Shown here one piece after another: positions 1 to 6,871 of a DNA stretch of 10,161 bases. The translations under genes were made by a program, and so were the position numbers. Source of the DNA: an uncultured Clostridia bacterium (GTDB lineage: Bacteria > Bacillota > Clostridia > UBA1381); NCBI GenBank assembly GCA_905235885.1, contig CAJONM010000182.1, positions 1 to 10,161 of the forward strand, in the 5' to 3' direction. The notes beneath the pieces were generated by a model, which made no database searches, was not told the origin of the DNA, and saw only the letters and a program-made list of their open reading frames with translations. How positions within the stretch are numbered: position 1 is the first letter of the stretch; the number at the start of each line of letters is the position of its first letter.

Positions 1-1139
1 GAATATGTAAGCGCTATTATGGCCGCCGCACCCAGATCGTGCGCCGTTGTGCAGGTGGCGTGGGAAATGGCGTTAGTCACATCAAAGCCGCTTGCAAAGT
101 CCATCATCTTGAGCCTGCGGACATAATCTATATCATTTTCCGCGCATTCTGCGATAGACGCCATAGTCTTTACCGATTGTATCGGGTATTGACCCATTGC
201 CGTTTCACCCGAAAGCATTATCGCGGATGTGCCGTCATATATGGCGTTCGCAACATCGCTTACCTCCGCGCGCGTCGGGCGCGGATTACGCATCATCGAG
301 TCGAGCATCTGCGTCGCTGTTATGACGATCTTGCCCACATTATATGTTTTCTTGATAAGCTCCTTCTGAATGACGGGCAGATACTGCATATCTATCTCAA
401 CGCCCATATCGCCTCTTGCGACCATGATGCCGTCGGCAATATTGAGTATTTCGTCTATGTTGTTTACGCCCTGCGCATTTTCTATCTTGGCGATCAGCTT
501 TATGCTCCTTCCGCCGTTGCGCTCCAATATCTGCTTTATCGCAAGCGCATCCTCGCCGGTGCGGCAAAACGACGCGGCAATAAAGTCAAAGTCCTGCTCT
601 ATGCCGAACAGAATATCATTCCTGTCCTTTTCGCTGACATACGGCAGGGACAGCTCGATATTCGGAACATTTACGCCCTTGTTATCGGACACCGCGCCGC
701 CGTTACATACGGTGCAGACTATGTTGCCCTGCTCGATAGCCGTTACTTTAAGCTCTATAAGCCCGTCATCGATAAGTATTCTTGAGCCGATATGCACATC
801 GCTTTGAAGCTCTTTATATGTTATCGACACATGATTTTCGTCACCCTCGACATCATTGGAGCAAAGAGTGAAGGTCTGTCCCTTTTTAAGCTGAACTTTT
901 CCGTCCCTGAATTTCTTTAAGCGGATCTCCGGGCCCTTTGTGTCGAGCAGGATCGCTACAGGCATATCAAGCTCGGCGCGGACCTTCTTTATTTTGTCAA
1001 CCATAATTTTCGCCGACTCATATGAGCCATGCGAAAAATTTATTCTTGCAACATTCATTCCCGCAAGCATAAGCTCGCGGAGCATATCCTCGCTGTCCGT
1101 TGCCGGACCTATCGTGCATATGATTTTTGTCCGTCTCAA
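1..1139 (-). CDS. pyk: Pyruvate kinase (3' end beyond the window)
   Basis: Cytoplasmic glycolytic enzyme that transfers phosphate from phosphoenolpyruvate to ADP, giving pyruvate and ATP. I translated 379 complete codons; the gene runs off the left edge, so about 90 or more C-terminal residues are missing and I cannot tell whether it carries the extra PEP-utiliser domain found in many Bacillota. Seen directly: N-terminal KIICTIGPATDS; NVARINFSHG with R32, N34 and S36; DTKGPEIR with D66, T67 and R73; the signature LIAKIENAQG with catalytic K218 and metal ligand E220; ARGDMG with D244; and TATQMLDSM with T276. These fall at almost the same positions as in E. coli PykF. The start is a TTG at 1137-1139, since an in-frame stop lies shortly upstream and a GGAGGT lies 7 bases before it. 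It begins 31 bases after pfkA ends, so the two are probably cotranscribed. Confidence 0.97.
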   Translation of the reverse strand, partial: MRRTKIICTIGPATDSEDMLRELMLAGMNVARINFSHGSYESAKIMVDKIKKVRAELDMPVAILLDTKGPEIRLKKFRDGKVQLKKGQTFTLCSNDVEGDENHVSITYKELQSDVHIGSRILIDDGLIELKVTAIEQGNIVCTVCNGGAVSDNKGVNVPNIELSLPYVSEKDRNDILFGIEQDFDFIAASFCRTGEDALAIKQILERNGGRSIKLIAKIENAQGVNNIDEILNIADGIMVARGDMGVEIDMQYLPVIQKELIKKTYNVGKIVITATQMLDSMMRNPRPTRAEVSDVANAIYDGTSAIMLSGETAMGQYPIQSVKTMASIAECAENDIDYVRRLKMMDFASGFDVTNAISHATCTTAHDLGAAAIIALTY

Positions 1140-1146
1140 AGTCGCC

Positions 1147-1152
1147 ACCTCC
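1147..1152 (-). promoter_or_regulatory. Ribosome binding site of pyk, supporting a TTG start
   Basis: GGAGGT on the minus strand, 7 bases before the TTG at 1139. There is no ATG between the in-frame upstream stop and the conserved KIICTIGP motif. A GTG three codons upstream of the TTG overlaps the GGAGGT, so it is a poorer start. This site therefore decides the start codon. Confidence 0.8.
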
Positions 1153-1170
1153 GCTATTATTTATTTATAT

Positions 1171-2148
1171 TTATATCGCCAGCTTTTCGGCTAACTTTAT
1201 CATATCCTCGGGTATCTGTTTTGTCATATTAAGACCTTCGTTTATGTCAACATCGGTTATTTTGCCGTCTCTGACGCATACTATCCTGTTCTGCTTGCCC
1301 TCTAAGAGCAGCTCAACGCACCTTGAACCCATGCGGCTTGCCATAACTCTGTCGCGCACCGTCGGCGAGCCGCCGCGTTGAACATGACCGAGTATAGTGG
1401 CTCTGGACTCTATGCCTGTAGCCATTTCTATGTCCTTTGCCATTTCGATAACGCCGCCTATACCCTCCGCGACAATAACTATGGAGTGCTTCTTTCCTCT
1501 TGTCTTGGCCTCAAGGATGGGTCTTAAAACATCCTCACTGAAATCATACTTCTTCTCAGGTATCAAAACAACATCCGCGCCACAGGCGATTGCCGCTTCG
1601 AGCGCGATATATCCTGCCGCGCGTCCCATTACCTCGATTACAGAGCAGCGCTCATGGCTGGAGGCGGTATCTCTTATTTTATCCACCGCGTCCTTTACGG
1701 TGTTAAGGCAGGTGTCATACCCGACGGTATATTCCGAGCAGCTTATATCGTTATCTATCGTGCCGGGCATGGCTATGGTCGGCAAACCGGCGTTTGAGAG
1801 CGCCTGTGCGCCTCTGAATGATCCGTCGCCGCCTATTACTATAAGCCCGTCCAATCCGAACACCTTCGCGATATGGATAGCTTTTTCAATGCCCTCCGGT
1901 GTTTTGAATTCAAGACAACGCGCCGTCATAAGACAGGTTCCGCCGCGCTGCAATATCTCTGATACCGAACGCGCCGGCATCTCCTTTATTTCACCATGAA
2001 GAAGCCCGTTATAGCCGCGCCTTACGCCACAGACATTGATATCATAATACGTTCCTGTTCTTACAACGGCTCTTATCGCCGCGTTCATACCCGGCGCGTC
2101 GCCGCCGCTTGTGAGAACTCCTATCGATTTCATTTCTCTGTTTGTCAC
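1171..2148 (-). CDS. pfkA: ATP-dependent 6-phosphofructokinase
   Basis: Phosphorylates fructose 6-phosphate to fructose 1,6-bisphosphate, the committed step of glycolysis; family members are allosteric cytoplasmic tetramers. Counting from the ATG at 2133 (320 residues), the protein opens with GVLTSGGDAPGMNAAIR. It has GGDGS at 101-105 with G104, and PGTIDND at 123-129 with catalytic D127. Glycine at 104 and 124 marks the ATP-using type; pyrophosphate-using enzymes carry D and K there. Also present are VEVMGRAAGY and the substrate-binding HVQRGGSPT. Length matches the roughly 320-residue bacterial family. Start: I prefer the GTG at 2148, which has GGGGG 8 bases upstream (325 residues); the ATG at 2133 has only a weak AGAG upstream, and the TTG at 2163 has no visible site. 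It lies just downstream of the 66-residue ORF and 31 bases before pyk. Confidence 0.97.
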   Translation of the reverse strand: MTNREMKSIGVLTSGGDAPGMNAAIRAVVRTGTYYDINVCGVRRGYNGLLHGEIKEMPARSVSEILQRGGTCLMTARCLEFKTPEGIEKAIHIAKVFGLDGLIVIGGDGSFRGAQALSNAGLPTIAMPGTIDNDISCSEYTVGYDTCLNTVKDAVDKIRDTASSHERCSVIEVMGRAAGYIALEAAIACGADVVLIPEKKYDFSEDVLRPILEAKTRGKKHSIVIVAEGIGGVIEMAKDIEMATGIESRATILGHVQRGGSPTVRDRVMASRMGSRCVELLLEGKQNRIVCVRDGKITDVDINEGLNMTKQIPEDMIKLAEKLAI

Positions 2149-2156
2149 TTCTGATT

Positions 2157-2161
2157 CCCCC
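2157..2161 (-). promoter_or_regulatory. Probable ribosome binding site of pfkA
   Basis: GGGGG on the minus strand, 8 bases before a GTG at 2148 that is in frame with the conserved PfkA sequence. It pairs with the anti-Shine-Dalgarno sequence if one G-U pair is allowed. It favours the GTG over the ATG at 2133 and the TTG at 2163. It begins only five bases after the stop codon of the upstream small gene. Confidence 0.5.
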
Positions 2162-2166
2162 AAAAT

Positions 2167-2367
2167 TTATTTTAGTTCTGCGTCAAAAATCATTTCCTGT
2201 GCCTTTTCAAGCTCGGTATGCGGCACCAATATCTCGTATACCGCTCCATCGCTGAAATCATCCTCGTTTGCCTGACGGATCCTCGTCAGGATATTACCGC
2301 TTTCAAGCACGCCCAGCATGGTGTCTATTTTTTCCTTGCTGCGCGACATAAAAACAACTGTCCACAT
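2167..2367 (-). CDS. Small uncharacterised protein upstream of pfkA (DUF2007-like, tentative)
   Basis: A 66-residue soluble protein with no signal peptide or membrane segment, beginning MWTVVFMSRSKEK. The layout suggests a small alpha/beta domain: a strand (WTVVFM), a helix (residues about 10-22), strands around 26-31 and 43-48 (YEILVP), and a helix at about 51-60. The pattern of a first strand, a helix followed by LESGNILTRIR, and a YEILVP strand followed by an acidic helix resembles the small DUF2007-type putative signal-transducing proteins, and I recall similar short ORFs before pfkA in other Clostridia. That is recognition from memory, not a search. The start at the ATG 2365-2367 is chosen because GGAG lies 8 bases upstream; a longer frame from 2421 would add 18 residues unlike the rest and would use part of the promoter region. 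Its stop lies five bases before the probable pfkA ribosome binding site, so translation of the two may be coupled. Function unknown. Confidence 0.8.
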   Translation of the reverse strand: MWTVVFMSRSKEKIDTMLGVLESGNILTRIRQANEDDFSDGAVYEILVPHTELEKAQEMIFDAELK

Positions 2368-2409
2368 ATGATATTCTCCAAACTGTTCATAATTTACTTC
2401 CAATACATT

Positions 2410-2438
2410 ATAATATAACATTTTTTAAAAAAATGCAA
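2410..2438 (-). promoter_or_regulatory. Probable sigma-A promoter of the small gene-pfkA-pyk unit
   Basis: On the minus strand, TTGCAT (2438-2433) is followed after 17 bases by TATTAT (2415-2410). A perfect TATAAT (2412-2407) overlaps but is 20 bases from the -35 element. Transcription would start near 2400, leaving a leader of about 33 bases before the ATG at 2367. The very AT-rich gap after dnaE fits a promoter, but the exact boxes are uncertain. I saw no catabolite-responsive element. Confidence 0.5.
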
Positions 2439-2469
2439 GCATAAATTGAGATAAATTACATCGTATCGG

Positions 2470-2487
2470 GTAAATATTTTTATTTAC
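2470..2487 (-). other. AT-only inverted repeat over the dnaE stop codon
   Basis: Perfect 7-base arms GTAAATA and TATTTAC around a 4-base loop, overlapping the last bases of dnaE including its stop codon. The stem is weak, with one G-C pair, and no run of T follows on the transcribed strand. I do not call it a terminator. It could be chance, or a weak mRNA 3' end structure separating dnaE from the glycolytic genes. Confidence 0.3.
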
Positions 2488-5400
2488 GCTTTAAAACTGA
2501 CATTTTCATCGCCGAATTCGCGTCTTAGCTCGCGCACCGCCGAGGCGGAGCCGTTGAAATACATATTGCGCGGCACTCGCATTACCTTTCTTGTATCGGC
2601 AAAAAATATCCTTACCTCAACATCGCCCGAAAACGGTGCCAATGCCGCTCTGATCCTTTCGGTCAGTCCATCGCTGTTTTCGGCAACGCGTATATAGAGT
2701 ATCTCCGTCTTGGGCTTCTGCGTGCGCCGCACCGCCTCTTCAAGCGGCTCGACGGTGTTGAGCAAAAGCTTCGGCTCCTCGTCCTCTCTTATGCTGAGCG
2801 TGCCCGATATCATGACCGTCGCGCCTTCATACAATAAAGACGAATATCTCTGAAGCATTTTCGGGAACACTATACATTCTATCGCGCCGAACGCGTCCTC
2901 AAGCGTAAGGAATGCCATCTGCGATTTGTTTTTTGTCGTTTTGTTCTTACGCCCCTCTATGACGCATCCTATAACGACGCTGTCGCCGTCATTTAAGCCG
3001 TTGTGTGCCGACCGGTATGTTCCGTCCTCATTCTTTATAACGCTCTCATTAAGCTGCATTATATTGTTTGATGTGACAGCTTTGAGCCTGTCTACATATT
3101 CCTCCATGGGATGTCCCGAAAAGTACATGCCTATCGACTGCTTTTCAAGTCTCAGCAGATCGCGTGTTGGAAATTCATCTATATCCGGCAGCGACACCTC
3201 CGGCGCCTGCTCAAGATCGTCAAATAATGACACCTGCCCCGATATGGTCTTGCTGAGTCTGTCGGAGGAGCCTTGCAGGACCTCCTCATAAACAGCCATG
3301 AGCTGTGACCGCTTTATTCCCATCGAATCGAATGCACCGCAGCATATAAGCCCCTCAACGGCACGCTTGTTCATATCCTGCCCCGCCATTCTGTCGGCAA
3401 AATCGGAAAAGCTCCTGAACTCTCCCCCACTGTCGCGCTCGGCTGTAAGATAGTCAATAAACGACCTCCCGACATTTTTGACCGCGGAAAGTCCGAACCT
3501 TATCTTCCCGTCCTCGACCGTAAATCCGCGTCGGCTTTTGTTTACATCGGGCGGCAGACGATCTATTCCCATTTGCTTGCAGTTGGCGATATAGTGGTTT
3601 ATCTTATCCGTATCATCTATTGTGGATATGAGCGCCGCCATATATTCAACAGGGTAAAAAGCTTTTAAATACGCGGTTTGATACGCAACGAACGCATATG
3701 CCGCCGCGTGCGATTTATTGAACGCATAGTTGGCAAAATCGTTTATTTCATTGAATATCGCGATAGCCGTTGCCTCGTCGATACCGCTGTTTATGCAGCC
3801 GGGTATGCCGTCATCGGGATTGCCGTATATGAAATTCCTGCGCTCCGCCTTCATCTGCTCCGCCTTTTTCTTTGAGATGGTGCGGCGCAGCTGATCCGCC
3901 TTGCCCAAGGAATATCCGGCAAGAGAACGGACTATCTCCAGCACCTGCTCCTGATAGACCATGCAGCCGTATGTTACATTCAGTATCGGCTCCAGCTTCG
4001 GATGCTTATATACGACATCCTGCGGATTTCTCTTGTTATGGATATACCGCGGTATCTGATCCATCGGCCCCGGACGATACAGTGCGATACCGGCTATTAT
4101 GTCCTCAAGCGTATCGGGCTGAAGCTCGGTCATAAATGACTGCATACCGGCGCTTTCCATCTGGAACACACCGTCGGTATTGCCCGATGAAATGAGATCA
4201 AATACCTCTTTTTCATTGTAGCCTATCTTGTTAAAATCGACCTCTATCCCTCTTGTGTCCTTTATTATCCTTTGAGCGCTCTCTATTACGGTAAGGTTTC
4301 TCAGACCCAGAAAATCCATTTTGAGCAGTCCTAAGCTTTCGACCGTATCTTTCGGGAACTGCGTTGTTATGAAATTATCCTTATTGACCATAAGCGGCAC
4401 ATAGCTTACTATCGGCTCGCCCGTTATGACAACGCCTGCCGCGTGCGTGGACGCATGGCGCGGCAGTCCCTCAAGGACACGCGAGGTGTCAATAAGCCTC
4501 TTTACCGTTTCGTCGCTTTCATACAGCGCACGCAGCTCCGGCGCTTTTTCAAGCGCGCTGTCTATCGTTGTGTTAAGATCCGTCGGGACGAGCTTTGCCA
4601 CTCTGTCCGCGTCGGCATAAGGGATCGCAAGCGCCCTTGCCACATCGCGGATCGCAAGCTTCGCCTTCATTGTTCCGAATGTGACTATCTGCGCGACATT
4701 TTCCGCGCCGTATTTCGATACGACATACTCGATCACGCGCTGGCGTCCCTCCGGCGCAAAATCTATATCTATATCGGGCATACTCACGCGCTCCGGGTTA
4801 AGGAAACGCTCGAATATAAGTCCGTATTTTATAGGATCTATATCGGTTATCCCCAGCGTGTATGATACTATGCTGCCGGCGGCGCTGCCTCTGCCGGGTC
4901 CGACGGGGATGCCGCTCGTTTTTGCGAAATGTATGAAATCCCTGACGATGAGAAAATAGTCGATAAAACCCATCTTTCTGATAACGCCAAGCTCATAATC
5001 AAGCCTGTCCCAAAGCTCCTTACCGGGGTTGCCGTAGCGCTCCTTCAGCCCGTCCGCGCAAAGCTCGCGCAGGTATTCAAAAACATCCTTGCCGTCCGGC
5101 ACATCAAATTTCGGAAGATGCCTTGATGTAAAGTCAAAATCAACATTGCAGCGCTGGGCTATCTTTGATGTGTTTTCTATCGCCTCCGGCACATAGTCGA
5201 ACAGGCTCCGCATTTCTTCTTCCGATTTAATATAAAATTCATTCGTCTCAAAACGCATCCTGTCCGTATCGTCAACCGTTTTTTCCATTTGGATGCACAT
5301 GAGTACATCCTGATAAAACGCGTCTTCCTTCGACAGATAATGTATGTCGTTTGTCGCTACAAGCCCAAGCCCAAGCTCACGCGCAAGGTCTATAAGCCGC

Positions 5401-5960
5401 GGCAGTATAAGCTTCTGCTCCGGCAGCCCGTGATCCTGAAGCTCTATAAAATAATTGTCCTTGCCGAATATCTCTATATGCTCCAGAGCCGCTTGTTTTG
5501 CTGCGTCATAATCGTTCTCCGCCAAATGCCGCGGCACCTCTCCGGCAAGACACGCGCTCAACGCTATAAGTCCCTCGGAATGCTCTCGTAAAAGCTCCTT
5601 GTCCACTCTGGGCTTATAGTAATATCCGTCAATGCAGCCCATGCTGACAAGATATATGAGATTTTTATAGCCCGTTTCATTTTCCGCAAGCAGAATAAGG
5701 TGGGAATATTTATTGTCTATGCCATGCACCTTGTTAAATCTCGACCCCGGCGCGACATATACCTCACAGCCTATTATCGGCTTTATGCCGCTGCTCTTGC
5801 ATTCGCGGTAAAAATCCACAACGCCGTACATCATCCCATGATCGGTTATCGCGCAGCAGTCCATGCCAAGCTCCTTGACGCGCGCTACAAGCTTTTTTAT
5901 GCTCGCCTCGCCGTCAAGCAGACTGTATTCCGTATGCGTGTGCAAATGGCAGAATGTCAT
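2484..5960 (-). CDS. dnaE: DNA polymerase III alpha subunit (DnaE)
   Basis: C-family replicative polymerase of 1158 residues, about the length of E. coli DnaE. It has an N-terminal PHP domain (about 1-275) opening with HLHTHTEYSLLDG. Its candidate metal ligands all look intact: H7, H9, D16, H41 (TDHG), E66, H87, C137, D205 and H207. The palm holds GPGRGSAAGS (354-363), PDIDIDF with catalytic D396 and D398, and KMDFLG with D549, matching the E. coli aspartate triad. Fingers and a helix-hairpin-helix region follow; QVSLF (909-913) fits the sliding-clamp binding consensus, and an OB-fold lies at about 995-1075. In Bacillota a second polymerase, PolC, is normally the main replicase, with DnaE extending primers; which role applies here cannot be seen. 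AAGGAG lies 8 bases before the ATG. It starts 28 bases after whiA. Confidence 0.98.
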   Translation of the reverse strand: MTFCHLHTHTEYSLLDGEASIKKLVARVKELGMDCCAITDHGMMYGVVDFYRECKSSGIKPIIGCEVYVAPGSRFNKVHGIDNKYSHLILLAENETGYKNLIYLVSMGCIDGYYYKPRVDKELLREHSEGLIALSACLAGEVPRHLAENDYDAAKQAALEHIEIFGKDNYFIELQDHGLPEQKLILPRLIDLARELGLGLVATNDIHYLSKEDAFYQDVLMCIQMEKTVDDTDRMRFETNEFYIKSEEEMRSLFDYVPEAIENTSKIAQRCNVDFDFTSRHLPKFDVPDGKDVFEYLRELCADGLKERYGNPGKELWDRLDYELGVIRKMGFIDYFLIVRDFIHFAKTSGIPVGPGRGSAAGSIVSYTLGITDIDPIKYGLIFERFLNPERVSMPDIDIDFAPEGRQRVIEYVVSKYGAENVAQIVTFGTMKAKLAIRDVARALAIPYADADRVAKLVPTDLNTTIDSALEKAPELRALYESDETVKRLIDTSRVLEGLPRHASTHAAGVVITGEPIVSYVPLMVNKDNFITTQFPKDTVESLGLLKMDFLGLRNLTVIESAQRIIKDTRGIEVDFNKIGYNEKEVFDLISSGNTDGVFQMESAGMQSFMTELQPDTLEDIIAGIALYRPGPMDQIPRYIHNKRNPQDVVYKHPKLEPILNVTYGCMVYQEQVLEIVRSLAGYSLGKADQLRRTISKKKAEQMKAERRNFIYGNPDDGIPGCINSGIDEATAIAIFNEINDFANYAFNKSHAAAYAFVAYQTAYLKAFYPVEYMAALISTIDDTDKINHYIANCKQMGIDRLPPDVNKSRRGFTVEDGKIRFGLSAVKNVGRSFIDYLTAERDSGGEFRSFSDFADRMAGQDMNKRAVEGLICCGAFDSMGIKRSQLMAVYEEVLQGSSDRLSKTISGQVSLFDDLEQAPEVSLPDIDEFPTRDLLRLEKQSIGMYFSGHPMEEYVDRLKAVTSNNIMQLNESVIKNEDGTYRSAHNGLNDGDSVVIGCVIEGRKNKTTKNKSQMAFLTLEDAFGAIECIVFPKMLQRYSSLLYEGATVMISGTLSIREDEEPKLLLNTVEPLEEAVRRTQKPKTEILYIRVAENSDGLTERIRAALAPFSGDVEVRIFFADTRKVMRVPRNMYFNGSASAVRELRREFGDENVSFKA

Positions 5961-5988
5961 TTCCCTCTCTCCTTATCTTACGGTATCG

Positions 5989-6831
5989 CTAATTAAGCGC
6001 GTCGGCGTACGCGATTATACGCTGAAATCTATGATTTACGCCCGATTTGCCTATGGGCGGCGTCGCCACCTTGCCCAGTGCTTCTATGCTCTCATCGGGG
6101 TATCTGAGCCGTAGCTCGCCTATATCCCTCAGAGACTGCGGCAGCTTATGCCATTTGTGTGCCGCTTTTATCTTTTTTATCGCCGCGATCTGCGCCGCGC
6201 TCGCTCTCGCCTGCTTGTTCAGGTTCGCGCTGTCGCAATTGACCTGCCGCTGCGCGGAGCTTTTCATATCTTTTTCTATCAGTATCGAGAATATCTCAAG
6301 ACCTGCCCGTCCGCCGCTCATATAGCCTATAAGCTCGGCTATCTGTGCGCTTTCCTTTATATATATAAGCTCTCTGCCTTTGCGCCGCGTGCGTTTCGGC
6401 TTAAAGCCTATCTTTGTAAGCAGCGTTACGAGATATGCCGCCTCATCGCCCGATACGGTGCTGAATTCAAGATGATATTCCTTTTGCGGATCGCTTACCG
6501 AGCCGCTGCTTAAAAACGCTCCGCGTATATACGAAACGGCGCAGCATTTATTTATAACATCGTCATCTGTGACCGACGCGCGCATACGCTCCGCCGCCGC
6601 GCCCGTTATCACAAGCTGCCGCCCGTCCTTTTCCGGCGCTATCCCAAGCTCCTCCGACAGCGACTCTACAACCCTCGCGGCTGTATCGGGGGCTGATATG
6701 CCAAGGCTTATCCGCTCCCTTTTTATCTTATCGGAAAAAACGAAAAATCCGGCAAGCTCCGCTCGGCGGCAGCCGGAACATTCATATTCTGTTTTACAGA
6801 TCGCGCGCTTTATGTCAGCTGAAAATGACAT
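5989..6831 (-). CDS. whiA: DNA-binding regulator WhiA
   Basis: WhiA combines a degenerate LAGLIDADG homing-endonuclease-like fold with a C-terminal helix-turn-helix. In Streptomyces it controls sporulation-septation genes; in Bacillus it affects division and chromosome segregation. This copy has 280 residues, somewhat shorter than the 310-316 common in the family. Recognisable blocks are MSFSADIK; CRRAELAGFF (21-30); CCAVSYIRGAFLSSGSVSDP (96-115) with HLEF; the highly conserved VNCDSANLNK (197-206); and the helix-turn-helix region LPQSLRDIGELRLRYPDESI to SKSGVNHR-like GKSGVNHRFQRI (230-272). The start is the ATG at 6831 with GAGGTG 7 bases upstream. It lies 40 bases after rapZ and 28 before dnaE. 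The usual neighbour yvcK is absent. Confidence 0.96.
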   Translation of the reverse strand: MSFSADIKRAICKTEYECSGCRRAELAGFFVFSDKIKRERISLGISAPDTAARVVESLSEELGIAPEKDGRQLVITGAAAERMRASVTDDDVINKCCAVSYIRGAFLSSGSVSDPQKEYHLEFSTVSGDEAAYLVTLLTKIGFKPKRTRRKGRELIYIKESAQIAELIGYMSGGRAGLEIFSILIEKDMKSSAQRQVNCDSANLNKQARASAAQIAAIKKIKAAHKWHKLPQSLRDIGELRLRYPDESIEALGKVATPPIGKSGVNHRFQRIIAYADALN

Positions 6832-6871
6832 TTGCCATCACCTCAACTCAAATATCGGTATGATTGCCGTT

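Noticed and set aside
39..785. Plus-strand open frame of 248 codons at the left edge
   Set aside because: It is antisense to pyk, whose conserved motifs are continuous on the other strand; the product looks like unordered sequence.
2368..2421. N-terminal extension of the small gene before pfkA to an ATG at 2419-2421
   Set aside because: The added residues are unlike a domain start, there is no Shine-Dalgarno site before that ATG, and the segment overlaps the probable promoter; the ATG at 2367 has a good site.
2420..2437. Run of T then A on the minus strand just after dnaE as a terminator
   Set aside because: It is a near-palindrome of A and T only, with no G-C stem before the T-run. It more likely forms part of the promoter spacer.
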